In this document: positions 28,328 to 37,681 of the stretch, piece after piece
Numbering within the stretch: the stretch's first letter is position 1
How the letters are laid out: every line of letters starts with the position of its first letter
Assembly: GCF_034424545.1 (NCBI RefSeq)
Contig: NZ_CP139970.1
Location: forward strand, 2,108,001 to 2,172,000
DNA from: Trinickia caryophylli
Lineage (GTDB): Bacteria > Pseudomonadota > Gammaproteobacteria > Burkholderiales > Burkholderiaceae
Direction: 5' to 3'
Length of the DNA: 64,000 bases
Notes under the pieces: generated by a model
Seen by the model: the letters and a program-made list of their open reading frames with translations, nothing else
Databases searched by the model: none
Told to the model about the DNA's origin: nothing
Made by a program: the position numbers and the translations under genes

Positions 28328-29317
28328 ATGACAACGCTTCCCTCGCTTATCGAGCCTCGCTCGAGCCAAACACCTGGCACGCCCCGCACCTCGCTGCAGC
28401 TCATCGCGCAATGCGCCGCCAAAGCGTATCCGGGCTCGACCGCTTTCGACTGGCGCCGGCGCGCCCGTTTCGTCCTTCGTTCCGCTTTCGAGTGGAAAAC
28501 GACGGTTCCCTGGCTGCGTTTTTGCGCCGAACCGGAAGCCGCGTCCGCCGCGCACCGGTGCCCCAGCCTGCTCGAGCGCATGCATCGCCCATTCATTCAC
28601 CGCGGCCTCACGCAAAGGCAGAAGCTGTCGATCGCAATCGATCATTACCGCTTCGCATCCGCGGTCGTCCCGCGCATGGTGCCGGAAGTCGGTGTAATGG
28701 GTGCGACGCGGATCGCGGGATTCGCTACGGGCGCCGATGCATGGCAGGTGCACATCGAACTTCTCGAACGCTTCCATAAGGAAGGCGACTGGACGATGAC
28801 CGTGCGCAACGGGGCCGGCGACCGAATCGTCTCGTGTACGTTCTCGATCGCCCGTCTCGCGGGGAAACGTTCGCACCCACGTCTGCTGATCGGATGCGTG
28901 CAGGGGCCCGACCGGGATATGGATGGCCGTCAGGTGTTCCGCGTGCTAACGAAGCAATGGCACGGCCTGCGCCCGAAGCAGTTCATCATCACGCTCGCCC
29001 AGTCGTTCGCGCATGCAATCGGCGCGCGCAGCATTCTGATCGTGTCCAACCACGGGCACATCTACTCGACGTGGCGCTACAAGCTTCGAAAAAAGCGCGT
29101 GCGCGCCTGCTACGGCGCAACGCTTTGCGAAGACTCGCGCGCCAGAATGTGGAATGGATGGCACGTGCTTCCCGCCCGCGCCAGGCGGCAATCGGAAGAT
29201 CTGACAACGGGCGGCTGTTCGCGGCGCAAACGCCGCGCACAATTGATCGCATCGCTCGATCTGCAGATTCTTCAAGCGGTGTACGACGCAGGCGGACATC
29301 GCTGCGCGCATCGGTGA
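28328..29317 (+). CDS. VirK/YbjX (DUF535) family protein
   Basis: This 329-residue protein matches the VirK/DUF535 family by RRRARFVLRSAFEWKTTVPWLRF, LLERMHRPFIHRGLTQRQKLSIAIDHYRF and the C-terminal ARSILIVSNHGHIYSTWRYKLRKKRVRACYGATLCED. Family members in enteric pathogens have been linked to envelope stress and virulence, but the molecular function is unknown. No signal peptide is evident. It follows the RcsB-like gene on the same strand, and a shared envelope-stress role is plausible but not shown. Confidence 0.8.
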   Translation: MTTLPSLIEPRSSQTPGTPRTSLQLIAQCAAKAYPGSTAFDWRRRARFVLRSAFEWKTTVPWLRFCAEPEAASAAHRCPSLLERMHRPFIHRGLTQRQKLSIAIDHYRFASAVVPRMVPEVGVMGATRIAGFATGADAWQVHIELLERFHKEGDWTMTVRNGAGDRIVSCTFSIARLAGKRSHPRLLIGCVQGPDRDMDGRQVFRVLTKQWHGLRPKQFIITLAQSFAHAIGARSILIVSNHGHIYSTWRYKLRKKRVRACYGATLCEDSRARMWNGWHVLPARARRQSEDLTTGGCSRRKRRAQLIASLDLQILQAVYDAGGHRCAHR

Positions 29318-29348
29318 TCGACGTGCCCCGCCTGGCCGGTGCACGAGA

Positions 29349-29951
29349 TCAAGCCGGCAAATACGCCGCGACGCGTGTCAGTGCGTTTTCGACGTAAGCC
29401 TCCTTTTCGCCGACCGGCGCGACGTAGTGCAGTGCCGAGGCAGCCGCCTCGAGGCCCTGCGAGCGTGCCACGATCCAGGCCGCGATATAGGGCGCGGCGA
29501 GGCAGCCCCCGGCCGTCGCCACGTTGCCGCGCGCGTAGAACGGCTGGTTGAGCACTTCCACGCCCGCGTCCCGCACCCACGGCTTCGTCGTCAGATCGGT
29601 GCAGGCCGGCACGCCGCCGAGCAGCCCCAGCTTCGCGAGGAGCAACGTGCCCGAGCATTGCGCGGCAACGAGTTGACGCGAGGGATCGAGCACGATGCGA
29701 GCCATGAGGCCCGCATCGGCCGCGATCTGACGTGTCCGCATGCCGCTGCCGACAATCACCGCATCCGCGGCGCGCATCTCTTCGAGCATCGACTGCGCGT
29801 GCACGGTCACGCCGTTCATCGAAACCACGCGCGCTTGCGGGCAACACAACCTGACCCGCCACCCGGGCTTCTTCGCCCGATTCAGGATGCCCAGCGCCAC
29901 GAGCGAGTCGAGTTCGTTGAAACCATCGAAGGTGAGTATGGCGATATCCAT
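29349..29951 (-). CDS. DJ-1/PfpI family protein
   Basis: This 200-residue protein has the DJ-1/PfpI flavodoxin-like fold: MDIAILTFDGFNELDSLVALGIL at the N-terminus, AADAVIVGSG, and the nucleophile elbow LVAAQCSGTLLLAKLGLL with Cys99. A later TAGGCLAAPYIAAWIVA is typical of the same family. Members include amidases, glyoxalases and isonitrile hydratases; the closest type here is uncertain. It is divergent from the MocR-type regulator gene with about 90 bp between, so regulation by that protein is a reasonable guess. Confidence 0.83.
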   Translation of the reverse strand: MDIAILTFDGFNELDSLVALGILNRAKKPGWRVRLCCPQARVVSMNGVTVHAQSMLEEMRAADAVIVGSGMRTRQIAADAGLMARIVLDPSRQLVAAQCSGTLLLAKLGLLGGVPACTDLTTKPWVRDAGVEVLNQPFYARGNVATAGGCLAAPYIAAWIVARSQGLEAAASALHYVAPVGEKEAYVENALTRVAAYLPA

Positions 29952-30011
29952 GATTCAGGCGGCGTGCCGCTTCTCCGGAAGTGAGAGGCCATCCTAAGCG
30001 CGCGGGGCAAT

Positions 30012-30027
30012 ACAATCAAAAAATTGT
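30012..30027. promoter_or_regulatory. Short inverted repeat between PfpI and MocR genes
   Basis: ACAAT (30012-30016) and ATTGT (30023-30027) flank a 6-base A-rich spacer, 18 bp before the MocR start codon. It is a possible operator for autoregulation or for the divergent DJ-1/PfpI gene. The arms are only 5 bp, so chance occurrence is possible. Confidence 0.3.
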
Positions 30028-30044
30028 CCTTAGTACACCGCGCC

Positions 30045-31385
30045 ATGACCGAAACCCGCTATCTGCCGCTCGTGGAAGAACTGGCCGCGCAGATCCGTAC
30101 GGGCCGCCTGCCGCCCGGCACGCGGCTGCCCACGCATCGCCGCCTCGCCGCGCGCCACGGCATCGCGCTCGTCACCGCCACGCGCGTGTATGCCGAACTC
30201 GAAGCAAGGGGCCTCGTCAGCGGCGAGGTGGGTCGCGGCACCTTCGTGCGCGAAGTCGCGCTGCCGCGCAGCCACGGCATCGACCAGCTCGCCGTGGCCG
30301 GCGATGCGGTCGATCTCAACTTCAACTATCCGTCGTTGCCCGGTCAGGCCCGAGCGCTGAGCCGCGCACTGCGACAGCTCGCGGCGGCGGGCAATCTCGA
30401 AGCGCTACTGCGATATGCCCCGCATGGTGGCCGCCCACACGAGCGTGCGTCGGTTGCGAGGCATCTTTCTTCGCGAGGGCTGGCCGTCGACCCGGAGCAC
30501 GTGCTCATCGTCGATGGGGCCCAGCATGGCCTCGCCGTCACGGCGATGGCGATGCTGCAGCCGGGCGACCTGGTGGCGCTCGACGCCCTCACCTATCCGG
30601 GCTTCAAGGTCGTGGCCGACATGCTGCGGCTGCAACTCGCGCCGCTGCCCGCGGCGCAAGAAGGCATGGGTATGGACCTCGACGCGCTCGAACGTCTTTG
30701 CGCGCGCCGGCGGGTCCGGGCGGTGTATGTCATGCCGACGCTTCACAATCCGCTCGGCTGGGTATCGAGCCTCGCCTGGCGGCGCCGGCTCGCCGACATC
30801 GTGGGGCGGCACGGTCTTCTCGCCATCGAGGATGCCGCTTACGCATTCCTCGCGGCGAACGCGCCCGCCCCGCTTGCGGCGCTCGCACCCGAGGCCACGA
30901 TCCATGTTTCGGGGCTGTCCAAGAGCGTGGCCACAGGCTTGCGCTTCGGTTTCGTCGCGGCGCCCCCGGCCTGCGTGCCCAAACTCGAACGAGCGATTCG
31001 CGCGACCACCTGGAATACCCCGGGTATCGTCACGGCGCTTGCCTGCAACTGGCTCGACGATGGCACCGTGAGCCGGCTCGAGGCCGAAAAGCGCAAGGAC
31101 GCCTCGTTGCGGCAGGCTGTGGCGCGCGAAGCCTTGGCCGGGCTCGCGGCCGTCGGCCATCGCGCGTCGTACTTCGTCTGGCTGCCGCTGCCGCCCGAGG
31201 TCAGGGCTGATCGCGTGGCGGCCTCGCTGCTGGACGAAGGCATTTCGGTGTCCACCGCCGAGCCGTTTGCCACCTCGAAGCAAGTGCCGCACGCCATCCG
31301 GCTCGCACTCGGCTCGGTCCAGATCGAGCGCCTGCGCGTGTCCTTGCGGACCGTCAAGGCAGTCGTCGAAAGCCTCGCCTGTTGA
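30045..31385 (+). CDS. MocR-type regulator (GntR wHTH fused to PLP aminotransferase-like domain)
   Basis: This 446-residue protein has an N-terminal GntR winged helix (about 1-70, LPLVEELAAQIRTGRLPPGTRLPTHRRLAARHGIALVTATRVYAELEARGLV). A type-I aminotransferase fold follows with MPTLHNPLGWVSS, AIEDAAYAFLAANAP and the PLP-lysine region ISxxHVSGLSKSVATGLRFGFV near residue 292. MocR proteins sense PLP or amino compounds and often control a divergent neighbour, here the DJ-1/PfpI gene. The ATG at 30045 places the helix-turn-helix normally. The actual effector and target are not known. Confidence 0.88.
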   Translation: MTETRYLPLVEELAAQIRTGRLPPGTRLPTHRRLAARHGIALVTATRVYAELEARGLVSGEVGRGTFVREVALPRSHGIDQLAVAGDAVDLNFNYPSLPGQARALSRALRQLAAAGNLEALLRYAPHGGRPHERASVARHLSSRGLAVDPEHVLIVDGAQHGLAVTAMAMLQPGDLVALDALTYPGFKVVADMLRLQLAPLPAAQEGMGMDLDALERLCARRRVRAVYVMPTLHNPLGWVSSLAWRRRLADIVGRHGLLAIEDAAYAFLAANAPAPLAALAPEATIHVSGLSKSVATGLRFGFVAAPPACVPKLERAIRATTWNTPGIVTALACNWLDDGTVSRLEAEKRKDASLRQAVAREALAGLAAVGHRASYFVWLPLPPEVRADRVAASLLDEGISVSTAEPFATSKQVPHAIRLALGSVQIERLRVSLRTVKAVVESLAC

Positions 31386-31418
31386 CGTGCGCCGCTGGCT
31401 GGCCGCACCAGCCCCGCA

Positions 31419-32087
31419 TCAACCGCCTATGGGCCGCGCACCGGCCGTGGCGTTGCCGAGGTCGTCCGTGGGCAGCCACTGCTGCTCGAATGCGGAGAAG
31501 TAGGCGGCCCACTGCCCGCCGCCGAGATCGACCAGCACCGCGCCATCCTGCCAGATGTCGTTATGGTCGTTCCGGTCGTTGCCCGCCCGATGCACGAACT
31601 CGCCTTTCGACCCCTGGTTCATGTGAATGTCATGAAGGCCGTTGCCTTCCGAATAAAACCGGCCGAACAGATAGACGTCGAGCTGCTCGCTTTTCGCCTT
31701 CGTCAACAAGCGCGCGAGCGAAGCCGCCGGTTCCGTGCGATCGCTGCCGTCCATGACGTCGCTGTCGCGCCACTTGCCGGTGGCGTCGAGGATGTCGCTG
31801 CGCTGGAAATCGAGCGCGGGCAGCGCGTTCGTACCGGTCAGATCGGCCGCCCCCGGACCGGCCGCACCGAGCGTGCGGATCACGGGGTGACGGAAGTCAT
31901 AGACGAGCTTGTATTTGAGCAGGTCGTCGGCATCGTTCGTGCCGACGTTCACGGCGGCATCCCATTGCGCGTCGCCAACCTGAAGACGCATATGGAGGTG
32001 GTACTGGATTTCGTTGCGCCGCGGCTTGCTCGTCAACATCGGATCCGACAGCACCTTCGCTTTTGCATACCCGTAGGGAAGTGTCAT
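31419..32087 (-). CDS. DUF2278 (YukJ) family protein
   Basis: This 222-residue protein starts MTLPYGYAKAKVLSD, as DUF2278/YukJ members do. It contains EIQYHLHMRLQVGDAQWDAAVNVGTNDADDLLKYKLVYDFRHPVI and the conserved C-terminal block DVYLFGRFYSEGNGLHDIHMNQGSKGEF...NDIWQDGAVLVDLGGGQWAAYFSAFEQQWLPTDDLGNA. The HDIHMNQG segment is family-diagnostic. No signal peptide or known active site is visible. Function is uncharacterised. It converges on the MocR gene. Confidence 0.8.
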   Translation of the reverse strand: MTLPYGYAKAKVLSDPMLTSKPRRNEIQYHLHMRLQVGDAQWDAAVNVGTNDADDLLKYKLVYDFRHPVIRTLGAAGPGAADLTGTNALPALDFQRSDILDATGKWRDSDVMDGSDRTEPAASLARLLTKAKSEQLDVYLFGRFYSEGNGLHDIHMNQGSKGEFVHRAGNDRNDHNDIWQDGAVLVDLGGGQWAAYFSAFEQQWLPTDDLGNATAGARPIGG

Positions 32088-32736
32088 CGATGGCCTCGTC
32101 ACTGGTTGAACCTCGCTTTCGACGCCCGCCCCGACGCACAGTTCCGGCTCCAACTCCGGTTTCGATCCCCGAATGCGAGAGGATTGAGATTGGTGCGATT
32201 TTCGGACGCAGGCGTATTTGCTTTTCGACCTGTGCGGCCGTTGGAAAAAAACGACGAGGCTCGCAATCGATTGCGCTTGCGTATAATGCTCGACGACCAA
32301 CTCGGGAAAATCAGATCGTTCGCCGCACGCACGGGGTGTGAAAATGCGGGCGACAAAACGGAAACGATCGGCCAGTCGATCCCGAACATAAAATGTTTGC
32401 GTACATGAAAACAACGATCGAGAAGACCAGAGGGCTGTTTTCTGCCACAGAAGCGCATGCGGGCGCTTCGATTCCTTGCGCGACCGCGCCCGGCGAGCCA
32501 TCTCGGCCGTCGAATTCGAACCGATACTGAACTCCAGCGAAGCCATTGCATCGTTCCGGCGCGGGCTGCGCGCGCATGCGCGCACGACGCCCATATGCAA
32601 TGTCGTTCGCGCGGCGACCTCGCCATCGGTGCGCCGCGGTCGCAAACCGCCATCGACAAGACATCGAATCGGCCATCCATCGACGATGGCTATACACAGC
32701 TTGCCCGCAAAACCTCGCGGGCCTTTCACAGGGGTG
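32088..32736. other. Long intergenic region, AT-richer
   Basis: About 650 bp separates divergent units. It is locally AT-richer with a TATAAT at 32282-32287, but no matching -35 at proper distance. It probably contains promoters for the DUF2278 gene and the lipoprotein operon. No coding region is supported. Confidence 0.4.
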
Positions 32737-33411
32737 ATGCACTTGAGACCAGCCAAATCAACCAGCGTCCTCGTCACGGCTTTCGTTGCCGTCGTGCTGA
32801 GCGGATGCGCCACCGAAGCTTCGCGTACGCTCGAGGTGCCTGCCGTGTCGAGCGCGCAGGTGCCATTTGCCGGCAAGCCGGTTCAAATCGCCGTCGGCAA
32901 GTTCGATAACCGGTCGAATTACATGCGCGGCATCTTCTCGGACGGCGTCGACCGCCTCGGCAGCCAGGCGAAGACGATCCTCGTCACGCGCCTGCAGCAA
33001 AGCCGGCGCTTCAACGTGCTCGACCGCGAGAATCTGGCCGAGATCAAGCAGGAAGCGGGCTTTCTGAAGCAGGCGCAGGCGGTGAAGGGCGCGCACTACG
33101 TTCTCACGGGCGACGTCACCGAATTCGGCCGCAAGGAAGTTGGCGATCAGCAGCTCTTCGGCATCCTCGGCCGCGGCAAGAGCCAGGTGGCCTACGCGAA
33201 GGTCGCCATCAACGTGGTCGATACGACGACCTCGGAAGTCGTGCTCTCGAGCCAGGGCGCGGGTGAATTCAGCCTCTCGAACCGCGAAGTCATCGGATTC
33301 GGCGGAACAGCGAGCTACGACTCCACGCTCAACGGCAAGGTGCTGGACCTCGCAATCCAGGAAGCCGTGAACCACCTGGCCGCGCAAGTCGATGCCGGCG
33401 CGCTGAAGTAA
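32737..33411 (+). CDS. CsgG-like outer-membrane lipoprotein
   Basis: This 224-residue lipoprotein has a lipobox LSGC (cysteine near residue 24) and a CsgG-type fold: VQIAVGKFDNRSNYMRGIFSDGVDRLGSQAKTILVTRLQQSRRFNVLDRENLAEIKQEAGFLKQAQAVKGAHYVLTGDVTEFGRK. In curli systems CsgG forms the secretion channel, but no csgA/B/E/F neighbours exist here. This is the widespread CsgG / DUF4810 / GNA1162 triad seen in Proteobacteria, of unknown role. The start at 32737 follows AGGGG. The next two genes are on the same strand, 110 and 15 bp downstream. Confidence 0.88.
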   Translation: MHLRPAKSTSVLVTAFVAVVLSGCATEASRTLEVPAVSSAQVPFAGKPVQIAVGKFDNRSNYMRGIFSDGVDRLGSQAKTILVTRLQQSRRFNVLDRENLAEIKQEAGFLKQAQAVKGAHYVLTGDVTEFGRKEVGDQQLFGILGRGKSQVAYAKVAINVVDTTTSEVVLSSQGAGEFSLSNREVIGFGGTASYDSTLNGKVLDLAIQEAVNHLAAQVDAGALK

Positions 33412-33521
33412 GCGCAGCCGCCCTCCTCATTGCGCTCGCGGCCTCGGCCCTGGGCTCCGCCCGGGTTCGGCTCCGGCTTTAGCCCTGTTCGACAACCGAT
33501 CGACAACCGATTACGACAACG

Positions 33522-33884
33522 ATGAACGAGAAGACCCTGATTCGACGCCTCGCGCTGCCCGCGCTGGCGGCCACGATCGTGCTTTCCGGGTGTGCGTCGC
33601 AAGGAACGCCCCCGCTTTATCAATGGACCGGCTATCAGCCGCAGGTCTACGAATACTTCAAGGGCAAGGAAGCCCCCGAAACCCAGATCGGCGCGCTCGA
33701 AAAAGCGCTGCAACAGATCCAGGCTAAGGGCCATGCAACGCCCCCGGGATTCCACGCGCACCTCGGCATGCTGTACGCGAGCGTCGGCAAGGACGAGCAA
33801 GCCATGCAGGAGTTCTCCACGGAAGAAAAGCTCTTCCCGGAATCGACGACCTACATGGATTTCCTGATGAAGAAACCCAAATAA
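33522..33884 (+). CDS. DUF4810 family lipoprotein
   Basis: This 120-residue lipoprotein has a lipobox LSGCAS (cysteine near residue 24). The short mature domain begins PPLYQWTGYQPQVYEYFKGKEAPETQIGALEKALQQIQAKGHATPPGFHAHLGMLYASVGKDEQAMQEFSTEEKLFPESTTYMDFL, which is typical of DUF4810. The helical part looks like a partial TPR (HLGMLYASVGKDEQAMQEF). It is the middle gene of the CsgG-like triad and likely forms an outer-membrane complex with its neighbours. Confidence 0.85.
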   Translation: MNEKTLIRRLALPALAATIVLSGCASQGTPPLYQWTGYQPQVYEYFKGKEAPETQIGALEKALQQIQAKGHATPPGFHAHLGMLYASVGKDEQAMQEFSTEEKLFPESTTYMDFLMKKPK

Positions 33885-33899
33885 CGCCGCGCATCGATC

Positions 33900-34571
33900 A
33901 TGTCCAAATTTCTTTCCCTGAAGCTTCTGGGTGCGCTCGCGATGAGCGCCCTGCTCGCCGCTTGCGCCGCACCGGCCAAGCACGTCGACTACACCGCGTT
34001 CAAGAAGGCTCAGCCGCGCTCGATCCTGCTGCTGCCGCCGATCAACGAGACCAACGACATTTCGGCGCCCTACAGCGTGCTGTCGCTGATGACGCAGCCC
34101 GTTGCCGAAGCGGGCTACTACGTCGTGCCCGTCGCGGTGATGGACGAGACGTTCAAGCATAACGGCCTCACCACGTCAGCCGATATCCAGAACGCGCCGC
34201 CCGCGAAGCTTCGCGAGATCTTCGGCGCCGATGCCGCGTTCTATTCGACGGTCACGCAATACGGTTCCGTGTACAAGGTGCTCGACTCCACCACGGTCGT
34301 GGCCGCGTCGGCGAAGCTCGTCGATCTGCGCACGGGCGACGTGCTGTGGCAAGGCTCGGCCCAGGCCAACGGCAACGAGCTGGGCGGCACCAACGTCAAC
34401 GCGGGCGGCCTCGTCGGCATGCTCGTGCAGGCGGCCGTCAAGCAGATCGCGCACTCGCTGACCGACCAGAGCCACGACGTGGCGGGGCTCACGAGCCAGC
34501 GGCTGCTGAGCGCGGGGCCGCCCACGGGCCTCCTCTACGGCCCGCGTTCGCCGAAGTACGGCACTGATTGA
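33900..34571 (+). CDS. GNA1162-like (DUF799) lipoprotein
   Basis: This 223-residue lipoprotein has a lipobox LLAAC near residue 22. The mature protein matches the GNA1162/DUF799 family, with RSILLLPPINETNDISAPYSVLSLMTQPVAEAGYYVVPVAVMDETFKHNGLTTSADIQNAPPAKLREIFGADAAFYSTVTQYG. The Neisseria relative resembles a transport-system component. It is the third gene of the triad, 15 bp after DUF4810, and is followed by a bidirectional terminator. Confidence 0.86.
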   Translation: MSKFLSLKLLGALAMSALLAACAAPAKHVDYTAFKKAQPRSILLLPPINETNDISAPYSVLSLMTQPVAEAGYYVVPVAVMDETFKHNGLTTSADIQNAPPAKLREIFGADAAFYSTVTQYGSVYKVLDSTTVVAASAKLVDLRTGDVLWQGSAQANGNELGGTNVNAGGLVGMLVQAAVKQIAHSLTDQSHDVAGLTSQRLLSAGPPTGLLYGPRSPKYGTD

Positions 34572-34731
34572 CAACGTCTGTTCCCGGCGCGCCCGAGCGA
34601 TTCGCGGCGCGCCGGCGATGTGAGCGCGAGTGCGGGATTGCGCCACTCGCGGTAGTCTCCAGCGGGCGGAACGTTGTTCCAGCGAGCCGCCATGTGCCCG
34701 TAAGCGGCTTGACTGCGTCACGCAGCAAAAC

Positions 34732-34767
34732 AAAAAGGCGTCGAGCCCGAGGGCCCAACGCCTTTTT
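34732..34767. terminator. Bidirectional intrinsic terminator
   Basis: Perfect 10-bp arms AAAAAGGCGT (34732-34741) and ACGCCTTTTT (34758-34767) enclose a GC-rich loop. A T run follows the stem in both directions, serving the GNA1162 operon on the plus strand and ilvD on the minus strand. Confidence 0.88.
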
Positions 34768-34797
34768 GGTGCAGCCGGATCGCGATGGCCAGGCGGC

Positions 34798-36648
34798 TCA
34801 GCGCTTGAGCTGAGACAGATCGCGCACGGCGCCGGTATCGGCGGAGGTGGTCAGCGCGGCATAGGCCTGCAACGCGGCGGAAACGTGCCGCTCGCGATTG
34901 GCCGGCTTCCAGGCCTTGTCACCTTTCGCTTCCATCGCGGCACGGCGCCTGGCCAGTTCCTCGGCCGGCACCGCGAGGTTGATCGAGCGATTGGGAATGT
35001 CGATCTCGATTGCATCGCCGTTTTCCACGAGGCCGATCGCCCCGCCCATGGCCGCCTCCGGCGACGCATGGCCGATCGACAGGCCGGACGTGCCGCCCGA
35101 GAAACGGCCGTCGGTCAGCAGCGCGCACTGCTTGCCGAGCCCGCGGCTCTTCAGATACGAGGTGGGGTACAGCATTTCCTGCATGCCGGGGCCCCCCTTC
35201 GGGCCTTCGTAGCGAATCACGACGACGTCGCCGGCCTGCACCTCCTCGCCGAGAATGCCGTCCACGGCCGCTTCCTGGCTTTCGTAGACGCGCGCCTTAC
35301 CGCTGAACTTCCAGATCGATTCGTCGACGCCGGCCGTTTTGACGATGCAGCCTTTCTCCGCAATGTTGCCGTAGAGCACGGCCAGCCCGCCGTCCTTCGT
35401 GAACGCATGCGCGACCTCGCGGATCACGCCCTTCTCGCGATCGAGGTCGAGCGCCTTCCAGCGGCTTGCCTGCGAGAACGCCACTTGCGTGGGCACACCG
35501 CCCGGCGCCGCCTTGTAGAGCGCATGGACCGCTTCGTCGCCAGACACTTTGACATCCCACTTCGCGAGCGCCTCGGCCATCGTGGCGCTGTGCACGGTGC
35601 CCACGTCGGTGTGGAGCAGGCCGCCGCGGGCCAGTTCGCCCAGAATGCCCATGATGCCGCCGGCGCGGTGCACGTCTTCGATATGCACGTCGGGGACAGC
35701 CGGCGCTACCTTGCACAGGCACGGCACGTGGCGCGACATGCGGTCGATGTCGGCCATCGTGAACGGCACCTCGGCTTCGCGCGCCGCGGCGAGCAGGTGC
35801 AGCACGGTGTTGGTCGAGCCGCCCATCGCCACGTCGAGCGCGACCGCGTTTTCAAACGCCTTGAACGTTGCGATGCTGCGCGGCAGAACGCTCGCGTCGT
35901 CCTGCTCGTAATGCTGCTTCGCCAATGCGACGATGCGCCGGCCGGCTTCGCGAAAGAGCTGCTCGCGGTCGGCGTGCGTCGCCACGATCGTGCCGTTGCC
36001 GGGCAGCGAAAGGCCCAGCGCCTCGGTCAGGCAGTTCATCGAGTTGGCGGTGAACATGCCCGAGCACGAACCGCAGGTCGGGCACGCGGAGCGCTCGATA
36101 GTGGCGACTTCCTCGTCGGAGCAGTTCTTGTCCGCGGCCTTGACCATGGCGTCCACCAGATCGAGGGCGATGACCTTGCCTTCGACCTTCGCCTTGCCCG
36201 CTTCCATCGGGCCGCCTGATACGAAGATGACAGGGATGTTCAGCCGCAGCGCGGCCATCAGCATGCCCGGGGTGATCTTGTCGCAGTTCGAGATGCATAC
36301 GAGCGCATCGGCCGTGTGCGCGTTGACCATGTACTCGACGCTGTCGGCGATCAAATCGCGCGAAGGCAGCGAATAAAGCATGCCGCCATGTCCCATGGCG
36401 ATGCCGTCGTCCACCGCGATCGTGTTGAATTCCTTGGCCACGCCACCGGCTGCCTCGATCTCGCGGGCGACGAGTTGCCCCAGGTCTTTCAGGTGCACGT
36501 GACCCGGCACGAACTGCGTGAAGCTGTTGGCGATCGCGATGATCGGCTTGTCGAAGTCCGCATCCTTCATACCCGTTGCGCGCCACAGGGCGCGCGCTCC
36601 GGCCATGTTGCGGCCGGCGGTCGAGGTGCGGGAACGGTACTGGGGCAT
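34798..36648 (-). CDS. ilvD: Dihydroxy-acid dehydratase
   Basis: This 616-residue iron-sulfur dehydratase acts in the valine/isoleucine and CoA pathways, converting dihydroxy-isovalerate and -methylvalerate to 2-keto acids. It starts [34 protein letters not shown], the E. coli-like long form. Cluster cysteines lie in [14 protein letters not shown] and [19 protein letters not shown], with [20 protein letters not shown] near the C-terminus. It is transcribed toward the bidirectional terminator at 34732-34767, and no other ilv gene adjoins it. Confidence 0.96.
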   Translation of the reverse strand: MPQYRSRTSTAGRNMAGARALWRATGMKDADFDKPIIAIANSFTQFVPGHVHLKDLGQLVAREIEAAGGVAKEFNTIAVDDGIAMGHGGMLYSLPSRDLIADSVEYMVNAHTADALVCISNCDKITPGMLMAALRLNIPVIFVSGGPMEAGKAKVEGKVIALDLVDAMVKAADKNCSDEEVATIERSACPTCGSCSGMFTANSMNCLTEALGLSLPGNGTIVATHADREQLFREAGRRIVALAKQHYEQDDASVLPRSIATFKAFENAVALDVAMGGSTNTVLHLLAAAREAEVPFTMADIDRMSRHVPCLCKVAPAVPDVHIEDVHRAGGIMGILGELARGGLLHTDVGTVHSATMAEALAKWDVKVSGDEAVHALYKAAPGGVPTQVAFSQASRWKALDLDREKGVIREVAHAFTKDGGLAVLYGNIAEKGCIVKTAGVDESIWKFSGKARVYESQEAAVDGILGEEVQAGDVVVIRYEGPKGGPGMQEMLYPTSYLKSRGLGKQCALLTDGRFSGGTSGLSIGHASPEAAMGGAIGLVENGDAIEIDIPNRSINLAVPAEELARRRAAMEAKGDKAWKPANRERHVSAALQAYAALTTSADTGAVRDLSQLKR

Positions 36649-36836
36649 GCGAAAGCTCCGGTGTGGGGGTTGTTCTCGGGCGAATCCGTTATTTTACCCC
36701 TCTCGCCCCGGCCCTCGGCGGCCGGCGACGCACGAGGACCGGCGCGCGAATGCCGCCGGTCCCGCCGAGGGGCCTTGCCGCATTTCGGCTTCCCGGTCCA
36801 CCTGGCGAGCGAGTCGAAACCCGGCCGCACGACGTG

Positions 36837-37502
36837 TCAGGTATCGGACTTGCGTGCTCGCCGCGCCGGCGCCTTTTTCCCCGCTTCGTCGGGGCGCGCT
36901 CCGCAAGCTCCGTAAGCCGCGATGAACACATCCACGGCGCGCTCCACCACCGGCAAAATCGCGGCGGGCCTGGTGTTCACGGCATAGCCGAGTGCGGCAA
37001 GCTCGAGCAGTTCCGCCTCGTAAAGCGCCTCCAGATGCCGCGCGGCAATGCCGGGGTCGCACTCGCGCACCGAGCCGGCAGCGATCGCACTCGCCAGAAA
37101 GTCGCGCACGAGCGCCCAGCCGCGCTTCGGGCCGGCCTCGTAGACCGCGCGCCCGAGCCGGGAGTGATCGCCGCCTTGAAAGCACAGGCGGCGAATCGCG
37201 AGAATCGACGGCCGCAGGACAGCCGGCAGGTAATGCCGGCCGAAGGCGACAAGCGATTCGCGCAGCGGCACGTCCAGCGTCAACTGCCCGAATGCCTCGT
37301 GAATTTCGCCGGCCGCGAGGCTCGTCATGGCCTCCGCGTACAGCTCCTCCTTCGAACTGAAGTAGCTGTACAAGGTCGCCTTCGACGCTCCGGAACGCGC
37401 CGCGATATCCGCCATCGATGCCTGATCGAAGCCGACTTCGCGAAACACGTCGAACGCCGCCTCGACGATCGACTGGCGTTTCTCTTCGGTCTTCTTCCTC
37501 AT
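36837..37502 (-). CDS. TetR/AcrR-family repressor of the adjacent efflux operon
   Basis: This 221-residue regulator has the TetR helix-turn-helix at about 10-55 (RQSIVEAAFDVFREVGFDQASMADIAARSGASKATLYSYFSSKEELYAEAM) and a helical ligand-binding domain with a C-terminal basic tail. It is divergent from the outer-membrane channel gene, and a clear palindrome lies in the 180-bp gap. Local repression of the efflux operon with relief by a drug ligand is the standard model and fits here. The start was chosen at 37502 because homology begins there; the frame continues upstream without similarity. Confidence 0.9.
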   Translation of the reverse strand: MRKKTEEKRQSIVEAAFDVFREVGFDQASMADIAARSGASKATLYSYFSSKEELYAEAMTSLAAGEIHEAFGQLTLDVPLRESLVAFGRHYLPAVLRPSILAIRRLCFQGGDHSRLGRAVYEAGPKRGWALVRDFLASAIAAGSVRECDPGIAARHLEALYEAELLELAALGYAVNTRPAAILPVVERAVDVFIAAYGACGARPDEAGKKAPARRARKSDT

Positions 37503-37642
37503 CCCGTCTTTTCCTGTCCCGTCAAAACCGGTCTCGTCAGAGCGGCATTCTAAGCGATGCGCCCGGACCGCCAGCCTCGTTGCAAAGACAACGCCGACCG
37601 CGCGAACCAGATGTCGTTGACAAGACCGCATCATATCATTTA

Positions 37643-37663
37643 TAAACCAAACCGTTTAGTTTA
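37643..37663. promoter_or_regulatory. Candidate TetR operator
   Basis: A near-perfect 21-bp palindrome has half-sites TAAACnAAAC and GTTTnGTTTA around a central C. It sits 19 bp before the efflux operon start and about 140 bp upstream of the TetR gene. The half-sites mismatch only at the n positions. Confidence 0.8.
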
Positions 37664-37681
37664 GTTAAAGACGAGAGGACG

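Noticed and set aside
32389..32529. Short frame starting MFAYMKTTIEK upstream of the CsgG-like gene
   Set aside because: Only about 45 codons, no ribosome site, and a low-complexity tail; likely random.
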